Shown one piece after another: positions 20,917 through 30,415 of a DNA stretch of 64,000 nt. Both the position numbers and the translations under genes were made by a program. Position 1 is the stretch's first letter. Every line of letters starts with the position of its first letter. The notes under the pieces are model-generated. The model saw nothing but the letters and a program-made list of their open reading frames with translations, had not been told where the DNA came from and made no database searches. Source of the stretch: Exobasidium rhododendri (taxonomy: Eukaryota; Basidiomycota; Exobasidiomycetes; Exobasidiales; Exobasidiaceae); the NCBI GenBank assembly GCA_026210745.1, contig CP110631.1, positions 310,001-374,000 on the forward strand, given 5' to 3'.

Positions 20917-22134
20917 CTACCGCAGGCAGACGGGGATCTCGAGAAGCTTGTCCGAATCAATCGGCTCACTTCGCTCTCCTCCCGTCACCAAGTCGCTCCA
21001 GTAAATAATGTCACCTCTTTTGAGTGCTCTTGGACCTTTGCTCTCCTCAACTTGTGGCAACGCAACCGAGGGGGGCGCAGTAGTAGGAGCGGTGTTTGAG
21101 TAAGTTTGGTAGTACACTTCCTTGTTGTCTTCCTCTTCGAGATCGTCCATCATCGTGTCTATTCCACCGAGAGTGTTTCTTCGCATCACGTCTCTTCGAG
21201 GGCGAATTTCAGACGGAGGATGTAAGGGTGGGCGATTCTGATGTCTCCGTGACTTGTATGGATCGGGGTAGTCTATCTTGGCAGTCATGACACCACTTTC
21301 ACCAGGAATGTAGCGCCTCTCTCGTACTCGAATCTCAGCGCAATGAAGGACCGTTCGGTGACCGTTGGAGTTGCGTTGATGCTTTGCCACACTGCTTGTG
21401 CATTTCTGACAAGGTGAGACGATGTGATAGCCGACTGCACTTCCACATCCGTAGCACCCTAACGTCTGCGTGAGGCAATTACACGTCCTCTCCACATGTG
21501 GTTCATCTTCCATGGCTTGCGTGGATGTTGGAAAGAGCGGGCCACACACGGGCATAGCATCCGTAGAGAAAAGAGTGATGTGAGGCCTAAGCAACAAGAC
21601 TGCCTTCATGCCTCGATCGGTGAGAAAAGCGTCGCAGCTTTTGCAATTGATCAGGTAGACGCGGTGTTGCTTCGGTGGTCTTGAAGCGCGGGCAGCAGCA
21701 GCAGCAGCTTCGGCAGCAGCATTTTCTTCCTGCTGTCTTCGGTTCTCCAGAATGGCCACGTTTAGTTGATTCCTTCGGTATGCCGCATTCAATGCAGTGT
21801 GAGCATCTTCTCTTGCGCCCCAATATCGGTTGTGAAATCTTTCCATATTACGCCTGTGTTCGTCTCGAACATGCCATTCTGCTTCCTCCAATGTCATGTT
21901 CCTGATCATAGGCTCTTCAAGAGTGCTTGCTCTAGGCGTAAGTGACGCCAAATCACCCTCTTGGAACCACGCACTCGCTCTTCTTGGATCGATGTATCGA
22001 GTAACATCAGGACCGTAGTTTGCGGGTGAATTGGACCAGTCTGTGTCGGTCAGGTCGACATACCTACTCCCCTCTTCCTGTGACCTTTCGACCGTGTCTG
22101 ATACCATATGTGACGCCTGTGAGATGGATGGCAT
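20917..22134 (-). CDS. FAM72-family protein with long N-terminal extension
   Basis: The frame is open from an ATG at 22134 and gives 405 aa. The FAM72 core is clear. NCKSCDAFLTDRGMKAVLL (residues about 163-181) matches the human CKFC...SSRGMKAVLL segment, followed by LFSTD, CNCLTQTLGCYGCG and VGYHIVSPCQKC, and then a tail ending WSDL...LEIPVCLR like the human C-terminus. Four CxxC-like pairs suggest bound zinc. Animal FAM72A opposes uracil-DNA glycosylase 2 and promotes its loss; the role in fungi is not established. Human FAM72 has about 149 aa. The extra length here is a 157-residue N-terminus (acidic, then an Ala/Glu coiled-coil-like helix) and a 100-residue low-complexity insert before the C-terminal motif. 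The true start may lie in an unseen upstream exon. Confidence 0.83.
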   Translation of the reverse strand: MPSISQASHMVSDTVERSQEEGSRYVDLTDTDWSNSPANYGPDVTRYIDPRRASAWFQEGDLASLTPRASTLEEPMIRNMTLEEAEWHVRDEHRRNMERFHNRYWGAREDAHTALNAAYRRNQLNVAILENRRQQEENAAAEAAAAAARASRPPKQHRVYLINCKSCDAFLTDRGMKAVLLLRPHITLFSTDAMPVCGPLFPTSTQAMEDEPHVERTCNCLTQTLGCYGCGSAVGYHIVSPCQKCTSSVAKHQRNSNGHRTVLHCAEIRVRERRYIPGESGVMTAKIDYPDPYKSRRHQNRPPLHPPSEIRPRRDVMRRNTLGGIDTMMDDLEEEDNKEVYYQTYSNTAPTTAPPSVALPQVEESKGPRALKRGDIIYWSDLVTGGERSEPIDSDKLLEIPVCLR

Positions 22135-24614
22135 ATATTTGTGGTGGACTATGGCAAAACTTCAGACGGCGTGGCTAGAATCTGTAGTCTGTGACAAGGC
22201 AGGAGATGGTGAAAAAGATGAGTAGTAAGCATCCGTTCATTTACAGCGTGTGCCGACGGCGACGGATACAATTCGAAGGCAAGCACTGTTTGGTCAAAAG
22301 CCGCCATTCTCCCCAGCCAGCTAGAAGCAAAGGCATGTATATTTCCCTTTTCGCACCCCAGTGTGCGTCTCGGATGCAAGAGCAAGAGAGTAACCAATAG
22401 CGCGCCTCTCGATCGGAAAAGAAGCCTCGACGCATAAAGAAAGAATCTAAAAGAAACCCCTTTTTTCCCGTCTTGTGAATCTCTTGAGAGAGAACCCCGC
22501 AGATCGCCCATCATCGTGGCGGTGCGCATTGCTGGGAATGGCATGAAGCATGACACTCACCTCTCGGTATTTTCTTCTCCTCGGATGTAAGGCGAGTATC
22601 GAGGTGGTGGTGGTGGTGGATGGAACGGATAAGAGGGTGAAGTTGAGCGACGTTTTCGCTTCACGACTTGCCGATAGGTGGATGCGAAGGATAGACTGCA
22701 GAGAGAGCGGCCCGAGCGATAGTAATTGAATGTAAGTGTTGCCAATGAGCGCCTCTTGACGAGCCGAGCTGGGAGATATTAGAGAGAAGAGAATTAAGGG
22801 TGATGCTGATGGTGAGATTATTAAGAAGGGAAAGAAGCAATAAATGTATATATATGAGTGTGGGTGTGTGTGTAGAGGGGAAAGATGGTGGAAGCAGATT
22901 GATGAAGGGAAAGGGTGGTGTGATGCGTACGTCTCGAATTGACCGAAAAGTACAGGGGAGATATTCGCCGCAAGGATTCGGCTCTGCTCCCACGCAAATC
23001 ATTACCCACCGCTCTTGCTTCTGATTATAGTCAGGAGAGCCCACACGTCCGCCCAAAGGAGAAGTCTCCTACACTTGCATCACACCATGTGAAGGGGGAA
23101 AATAAGTACGCCACAGAGTCCGCATCAGCAGTGTGTGTGGATAGGTGATAGTCGGTCCTTTTCCTTATTCTCCCTTTCAAACAGACATTATACTTCATTT
23201 CCCGGAGCGACGAGAACCTTGGGTCGGGCTTTGGCAGCCCTGGTGAATGTTTCACCTCTTATTTAGAAGGCTGAAGGAAATCATGGGACAGGCACACGCT
23301 CCTATCCTCGCAGGCAGGTCACTGAGTGCTCGTCTGCCGTCTCTGGCCTTTTCCCCTTTCGCCTGAGAACTTGCAAGGACTATGCTGTTCCCTTCGTCTG
23401 GTTACTATAAAAATAAAGGAAAAAAGCGCGCGACAAGACGGGGCCGGGCTGTAGCTCTGGGCAGAAATCCTTATTTTTTATTTCGTACAGATCCGAAACA
23501 GGCGTCGCGGCGGAAAGGCTAATGAAGGAATACAAATTGTATTGCCCACGCTTTCCTAATCCATGCGCATCAAGACGTCAATGGTCTCACTTTGACCTTT
23601 CGCAGCTTGAAATCGCACACTCATACACCTATACCATTTACGGCATTTCCCTCTTCTTCCTTTTGCACCTTCTACTGGATAGGTTAAGGTGGTGTCAAAT
23701 CTTATCCTAAATAGGACATACTTTTCCAAAGGTTAAAAGTGACGCCTCCTGTATGGGGGGCATGGGGTATACACGCACGAGAAGTACGCACAGCAGAGAC
23801 ACCTGTGAACTCTATTCAAGCCCCTCCTTCCTCCCCTCCCTTTCGATCACCACCAACACAGTGGTTATGCAAGGGCGAGTCAGGAACCGACGGGATTAAG
23901 GTTTAGATTCGCGCAACCTAGCTACGGGATTGGGTAACAAATACAAGACATGGCCACTTCCCTTCCTTTATCCTATTTGTCATCCTGGGACGGAAAGGAA
24001 AAAGACCTCCGCAATGCCGCTGTTGCTTGACGTGGTCCTCCCTCTATCAAGGTTTGAGTACATTGTTTGTCATTGTTCTCTTGTTCAATCGAGTTCCGCG
24101 TCCGAGAAATAAAAAAAGAGTCAGTCCGAGAATAGAGTTTGGTGAGGATCAAACAAAAAGCCACCCCATCTTGTTTGCCTCATGAAGAGATCGCAGTGCT
24201 GGCAGAGTCAGGAGAGCGCAAGACCATGCAAAGAGGGTCTTCTATGAGGGACTTAAAACGATGAATGCGATTGAATCAGGTGACGCTAGAAGGCTGCCTT
24301 TCTGCGGGCCTCGAAATGTAGGGGTGATGGATGCCGTTGCACTCAAAAGTGGAGATGAGTGCCGCCCGGTCACACGGTCAAAAGATAATGCCTAGGGTTA
24401 CCCCCCCCTCCCCACCGGATGCGTGAAAAGGAGAAAAACACGTGAAGCGGCGCCTGTCTTGTGCGACCTTGAGCTCAAAAGTGTTGATCCATGTTCCAAG
24501 CGTGTTAATCAGTGAATTGATGAGAGGGGGAAAAAGAGAAGTGCGACTTTAGTAAAGGCCACGCTCGTGCGAGACCAACACTACACGCTCACTTGTAGAT
24601 CCACCATCATCACG
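22135..24614. other. Long intergenic region between divergent FAM72-like and TOG genes
   Basis: About 2.5 kb without a supportable gene. A possible short minus-strand exon starts with the ATG at 22745 and ends at a good donor near 22560 (Pro-rich, YPFHPPPPPPRYSPY), but I could not join it convincingly to the FAM72 frame. A TG-rich stretch lies near 22855-22875. I found no tRNA, repeat array or transposon sign. Confidence 0.4.
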
Positions 24615-27030
24615 ATGCCGAAGGCCGAAGAGAAGATCGTGATCGCTAGTGCGGCTGATCTGCAGCATCACTTTGACAGCATCCTCCCCAATCTACACCT
24701 CACCGAAACAGAAGACTCGTGGACGAAGATTGAGAAGAGCTTGATGAAGTTGGAAAGCATCACAAAGTCAGGAGGCTACAAGTATGACAGCTTTCCTGTT
24801 CTTTTCAAGAGCGTCGCTGAGCCCATCATCAACTCGCTATTATCAGAGAGAACGAAGCTATCTGGCACGGCAGCTGACCTGTTAAACTCTGTAGCTCCTC
24901 GATTAGGCGAGCGGTTTGAGGCACTCGTCAATGTCTTCACACCTTGCCTGCTACTGATCTGCGCAAGGACGAACAAGGTAGCCCTCTTTCGAGCAAAGAA
25001 GTGTCTGCTACTGATAGCCAAGCATTGCAAATTACCTTCACTTATTCCGCATCTCCGAGAAGCCTCAAAGGACAAGTCACAGAGTATGCGTATCGTCAGC
25101 GTGGAAGTGACGATGATGCTTCTGGAGGCGATTGAATGCCGAGAAAGGATAGGAAAGAAGGTGGCTGATCTGGAAGTCATTATCAAAGGCACAGCGACGG
25201 ATCGAGACCCGGAAGTGCGACAGTGGTGCAAGAGGGTGTTTGAAGTATACCTAGATCGATGGCCGGACAGGGCGACACTGTGAGTAAAGCGTTGGTCGTC
25301 ACTAGTCTATGGTGCATGGGATCGCGTTCTTATCTCATCTGCCCACCTTTAGCTTCACGTCAGCATTCACACCGACTACGAGGAGGTACCTCGCTCTAGC
25401 GAAGGTGGGCAACGACAAGGTCTCTGCACCAATTGGCATCACCAGCACGACCACTCAATCAAAGTGGGCACCACTAAGACCGACTGCACCGCCAGCGAAA
25501 AGAGTCGACTTGAGTCAGTTACCTCGTCAAAGATCGGAGGCTATCTCCACGAAAGCTGCTACCTCGAGCAATCACGCCAGTACGTCTTACGCCACGCCAG
25601 CAGCTGCTACAGTCAGAGTCGCTTCTACCGGTCGAAATGGACAGGCTAGACTGCAAAACCCGTCTTCTTCTCGATCTGGAAGCGGCTCCGGTGCTGAACC
25701 AAGAAGGACGACGTCTACACCCATCACTGTTGATGTGTCTACACAGCAAATCAATGAGATTGATGCGCAGGAAGAGAAAAGGCTGGCGTCACTGCGAGCT
25801 GACCTTCTCAAACAGGCGACTGGAACGCCAAGTCAAGGCCTAGCAGCAAGATTAGCATTAGAGCAGTTCGAGTTTCATCTTCGGAAAAAGAAGTCCAGTC
25901 ATGTCAACAGCGAGGATCTCTTTGAGCAGATAGACAAACATGGACCTACACCTTTCAATGTCGCCATGGCCAAGAAGCAGTCTGCACTGAAGAAGGGCCC
26001 CGGTAGAATCATAATAGTCCCACCGCCAACGATCAGGAAAGACTCGGACGAATCGATCAAGCCGGCAAAGAGGATCATATCGACTGCTGCTGCTGCTGCT
26101 GCTGCTAGTGCTCCTGCTAATGTGAAGTCCAAGCCAGAGAAGGGAGATCCGGATGACGTCTTTCGAAGTCGACCAATCGAAAAGTCGCAGCCAGGCACGC
26201 CCAAGGTAACGAGTTCCATCAGCAAAAACTTGAATGCTAGGAAGAAGCTGCTAGGTCCGTCTGTGAGTGCGAACGCGAACGCTGTCAACAGAGCAAAAGC
26301 GACCAACCTGCGGGGTAAAGTGGCAGGGAAAAAGGCGGGCTTGAAGGTGGACATTGGAAAGGAAAACATCCCACCAGGTTCGACACTATCCGCTATTGCA
26401 GTCACAGCATCTCAGCTTGGAAGTCGATCCAGGAGTCCATCCGAAGAAGTGTTGCTGGATTACAGTGACAAGAAAGCAGTACCTGTGGAGGCAGAGAAAG
26501 TCTTTGCGGAGGGAAAAGTAGCGCAAGAAGAGGGAGCCATTGTCGAGACTTCAAGAGGAGAAAGAGAAGACGCCGTCAACTCTCCGTTCTCAAAAGACAA
26601 CGAAGAAGTGGATATAGTTGACGTTTGTCCTGGCCCCGCGTCACTCGATGCACCTGATGCACCTGTAGACGAGGCAAAGAGTCCGCTTGGGAATTGGTCC
26701 AAGGTCACGGAAAGTCTGCAGGAAGATGTACCGCAGTCTGCCTCAAAGAGCTCCTCTCGTCTGCGACCTGCCGGACCTCCCATGTCGACGCCTATTCGCA
26801 AACCTCTCGGCGCGCTACAGGATAATAAGTCACAATCTTCTCCCATCTCTTCCCGCTCGAAGCATACGTTGGCGAAGGTGTCAAGCATCGTTTCTCTCGA
26901 TCTGTTGTCTCACGTCGCGAGTGCGGTGGAAGTGGACCGAAGTCATGAGGCGGAGGAAGAGGCGGTACCGCTGAACATGATGACAGGGCACAGAAGGCCT
27001 CTCTTGCTCATTCCGACAAGGAAGATGTAA
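24615..27030 (+). CDS. CLASP-like protein with a single N-terminal TOG domain
   Basis: Two exons, 24615-25279 and 25353-27030, give 780 aa. Residues about 12-240 form a HEAT/TOG array of the CLASP type: a helical repeat start (DSWTKIEKSLMKLESI), FRAKKCLLLIAKHCK, DPEVRQWCKRVFEVYLDRWP and, right after the splice join, FTPTTRRYLALAK, which resembles the end of the CLASP_N domain. TOG domains bind tubulin, and CLASPs slow microtubule shrinkage at plus ends and kinetochores. The remaining 540 residues are low-complexity, rich in Ser, Ala, Lys and Pro with an eight-Ala run (GCT repeat near 26086-26106), and no second TOG is visible. Such a tail could bind the microtubule lattice. The start is the first ATG of the conserved frame. 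Confidence 0.8.
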
Positions 27031-27589
27031 GCAATATCAATCAACCTGGGAAGTCTTGGCCTTGCTGTACAGATCAATATCAACGGTGTGCAGTGCGACC
27101 AGCCACCACCTTTCTGGAGCATGCTCTAATACTGTGCGTGACGCCACCAGCAGAAATTGCACTGCTTTACTGCGTCAGAGAAGCACAAATACTACTACAC
27201 TCAAGGAAGGACATGCATGCTAGTACTCATCAAGCGAAGCGTTACCAGATGATAGGGCGTGGCAAGGTCCGAAAGCTGTTCGAAAAAAATCTTCAAGGCG
27301 ATGCCTGTGCTACTTCGGTCCCATTCTCGGTCAATACTTACAGAAGAAAGCATTGACATGTCGTTACTCTGTCCTCTCTTACGTCAATGTATTCTGGCGC
27401 AATAACATTCATACCTCCCGAGGCCTTGCGAAAAACAGCGCAAATCCCTCCAGCTTGCTGCTGGCGCTCAAGAGTACAAGCGTCCGCGGCTTGCTTTCTC
27501 GTCTTTCTCCTTACAGTCTTCCCTCGTCTTCCTTCTCACCGTGTCACATTATCCCGCCCTTTTCTCTTAATAGGAGCGACGAAGAGAAG
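27031..27589. other. Upstream region of secreted-protein gene C
   Basis: The reading frame of gene C is open back to 27353, but the residues there lack family likeness, so I treat this as promoter and leader. No separate gene is supported. Confidence 0.4.
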
Positions 27590-28816
27590 ATGCGGAAGAC
27601 CGGGACAGTGCGACTGACACTGTTGAGTCTCTTCTGCACTCTTTCTCATCAACGACCGATGTTTCGAGGGGCGAACCAGACTCCCGACGCCAGTGCCAGT
27701 CTTCAATACGTCCCTCACATGGACTATTTCCCCAAAATGAATGCCAACGTTACTCCTACAGTCGCTACTACCTCTGCAGCACGCATTTCCAAGAAGAGAA
27801 TGCGTCCACTGGATTACAAGCCAAGTACAGGGCCTTACGCCAAGGAGCTACCCGCACGGCAGTTACCGCCCTATGAGTCTACCTTGAAGCACATGTCCCT
27901 GCGTGAGATAGTCGATGCACGACCTCGTAGCGTGTACTATGTAGAAGATCGGGAAGCATGGGTAGCAGCAATAGGCACCAAAATAGAGGAGGCGCTTCAT
28001 CTTCGTGACCATCGAGCGATTGAGCCGGAAGAGCTTGTCTCGAGGTTTTCTCTACTATACGAGCGTGGTGACAGAAAAGTCACGAAGAAGATGAGTGATG
28101 CATTGAAGGACTATTTGGAATGGAGAGGAGCCTCTTCAAAGTATATCGAGTCTATCGCCCTCGCTCAGTACAAGATGAGGAAAAGCTTCAAGGCTCAGAA
28201 GATGAAGGGGACGACTGTAGAGTACGCACTTCGAAACAAAAGCAAGATCCATAAAAATGCAGAAACGAGGGACAAGGAGGTACAGAGCTTCTTGCGGTAT
28301 ATGAAGGACGCCGGAATCGCAGCGGAGAAGCTGGAGGGCATGCGTGTTGCAGACGTCGAAAGGGAGTCGAGGAAGATATACGACAGGTATGACAACGATA
28401 AGGCGGCGGCAGGGGTCGCTCTTTTCAACTACATCAAGGCAAGAGGCACAGACGAAAAGGACCGCGTGGAGTCTGCGCGGCTGACGAGATCGAGACACAA
28501 CGAGAAACTGAGGAAGCAAGTCATTGCAGACAGAAAAAGGAGGGAACTTGCGTCGGACAGGGTATCCACGTCGCAGTATACCAGTGACGACGCCAGATTG
28601 GAAGGCGTGCATCAGCCGAGTGTGTCACCGTCACTCCAGTCTCTCAATGTGTCTGCTTTCCCTCCTCACCCGGACCAATTACTCGACAAAGCTTCTTACA
28701 TGAATGGGGAAGCACCTTTTCTCTACTCTGCTCCAATTTCCACCCCATTTCACCACGATGCCTACGACGTGAGCGACTTGGAGAGTGAGGCGTGGTGGGA
28801 CAAAGGATGGTACTAG
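27590..28816 (+). CDS. Predicted secreted protein C, third paralogue of A and B
   Basis: This is a single exon. I chose the ATG at 27590 (408 aa) because it opens a hydrophobic leader (VRLTLLSLFCTLSHQ-RP) like those of A and B. An upstream TTG/ATG-free extension is open but unlike them. The core is recognisable though more diverged: MSLREIVDARPRSVYY, EPEELVSRFSLLYERGDRKV, KMSDALKDYLEWRGAS and YIESIALAQYKMRKSF match the order and spacing in A and B. A second helical part (MKDAGIAAEKLEGM...ESRKIYDRYDND) corresponds to the MEK-x-IR segment. The end, SEAWWDKGWY, keeps the acidic-WW signature. It lies 8.6 kb from B, beyond biotin synthase, FAM72 and the TOG gene. Function unknown. Confidence 0.75.
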   Translation: MRKTGTVRLTLLSLFCTLSHQRPMFRGANQTPDASASLQYVPHMDYFPKMNANVTPTVATTSAARISKKRMRPLDYKPSTGPYAKELPARQLPPYESTLKHMSLREIVDARPRSVYYVEDREAWVAAIGTKIEEALHLRDHRAIEPEELVSRFSLLYERGDRKVTKKMSDALKDYLEWRGASSKYIESIALAQYKMRKSFKAQKMKGTTVEYALRNKSKIHKNAETRDKEVQSFLRYMKDAGIAAEKLEGMRVADVERESRKIYDRYDNDKAAAGVALFNYIKARGTDEKDRVESARLTRSRHNEKLRKQVIADRKRRELASDRVSTSQYTSDDARLEGVHQPSVSPSLQSLNVSAFPPHPDQLLDKASYMNGEAPFLYSAPISTPFHHDAYDVSDLESEAWWDKGWY

Positions 28817-29123
28817 CTGTCCAATTTCTTTTATCTTGTGATCATCTACTGCCTGTTACTCTTGTCCCTTGACCTTGCCACGTCGTCAGACCTTGCTAAA
28901 TATATGTGATTAGTGCAATGATATGATACTTACGACGTGGACGATATGGAGACGATTCGGTATTGCGGCGTGAGACAACACCCCTCTCTGGATTCTTCAC
29001 TCTTTGAGGGTTGAAATCACTCTTCACGATCGGGTTTGGCAGGGATGCGATGATCGCCCGGTCAATTTTGTTTAAAAAGGAGACTTTCATCTTGCAAACT
29101 ACACAGGAGGAATCGGGTTTCGC

Positions 29124-29593
29124 TCAACAGTTGAAGTTGATGACGCAGTCTGAACCAGTCGCTGGCTCGCCTATGATGTGTGTTTGATCGGAATAGGATC
29201 CATGACACTCTCTTAGGAGATAGGACGACAATGAGTGGTACGGCTTCACTCCGTCAGACGTGGCATGCTATAAAAGAGTGAAAACTTGAAAATGACTTAC
29301 TTGAAACTGCCATTGCTACAAGTGGCAGCCCAGCCAAATGTCCACGGCAACTGAGAATATAAGCTCACGATGTTCGTACAAGCTCCCGTGTTGCCGAAGT
29401 ACTTCTCTCTCACTTGCTTGCCATCTTTGTAGAGAATGATACTGCTGCGTATTACAGGTACAGGAAATCTGCCGGCGTAAGAAAAGGAGATGTGGCCCTT
29501 GGCCTGGCAATTGGTGCCCTCAACTGTAGTCAAGCAAGCCAATCCAAGGACCAGTAAAGCAGTGCAAAGGAAGGATGAGAAGGGAAGATGCAT
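29124..29593 (-). CDS. Small cysteine-rich predicted secreted protein (six mature cysteines)
   Basis: The model has two exons, 29593-29301 and 29211-29124, giving 126 aa. Without splicing the frame stops inside the donor (AA|GTAAGT). Joining to the acceptor at 29212 continues the same protein for 29 codons and adds three cysteines, which is why I prefer the spliced form. The signal peptide (FLCTALLVLGLACLTTVEG) ends near residue 26. The mature chain has six cysteines (TNC, GAC, ATC, KEC, SDC, FNC at the very end), enough for three disulfides, and beta-prone segments (HISFSYAGRFPVPVIRSSII). It is compact, like many fungal cysteine-rich secreted proteins. No named family is recognised and no relative exists in the window. 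An extracellular role, possibly in host contact, is inference. Confidence 0.65.
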
Positions 29594-30415
29594 CGTCGTG
29601 AGCAGGAGAGGAAGTTGTGACTTGTGTGATGGGAGTAGTCGATGATGAGTGGGGTAGAGAGATGTATAGGAAGTCGATGAGGAGGGGGACAAGGAGGGCT
29701 GTATAAGTACTTGTCCTCAGACTCCATCATATCGCCTCCTAGCCGAGTCAACAATGCAAGCGAATAAGCAGCGCCTCCACTGGAGGCTCAGCACACTCGG
29801 TGTCTTTCTTGCTTTCCAAGGGCAACATCGCCGTACACTTGTGTATGAAGCGGGATAAGGTAAATATGTACTCTAGATGTGGGGACTAGGATGTGCGTAT
29901 TCAGGAGCACTGCTCAGCATTCTGTGATGTTCCTGAAGTGAGGCTTGTTGTTGTTATGGCAGCGAGTGACACGAGATCCTGCTCAAGAAGGAATGGGCAA
30001 CAGCGAGGTTTTTATTATAGACGTTTCCCCGGCGTGGAAGGTGCACTCTAAATGCGGCGAAGAGAGCGACGGTGAACGAAAGGGCACACTGACTGCATCC
30101 AGTGGATCCATCAGACGAGTATAATGAAGGGTGGAGCCACAAATCAACACTGAAGCTGCCTCTTTCCCTCTCTCGTTTGACACAATCATCTGACACAATA
30201 GTTCTCCCTGTCTCTGTATATCTATCCGGCCCACCAAGTGAGACTAGACACGGACTGATTCGCTCAGGCTGATTCTACTTCTACTTCAATCGATTGTATT
30301 CTTTTGTGTGTATGGAGAGGATGTGAGTTTAGGCAAATGAATAAAGTTAGGAGAAGGAGACAAGATTTTGAATGGGGAGAGTATTCAAAGGAGGAGATGT
30401 GGAAGCGGACACGCC
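29594..30415. other. Intergenic region between the cysteine-rich gene and BiP
   Basis: This contains the promoter side of the cysteine-rich gene and the 3' flank of BiP. No convincing coding frame. Confidence 0.4.

Noticed and set aside
22557-22745. Proline-rich minus-strand ORF with a good donor
   Set aside because: It could be an upstream exon of the FAM72-like gene, but joining needs an intron of about 400 nt and a weak acceptor, unlike other introns here.
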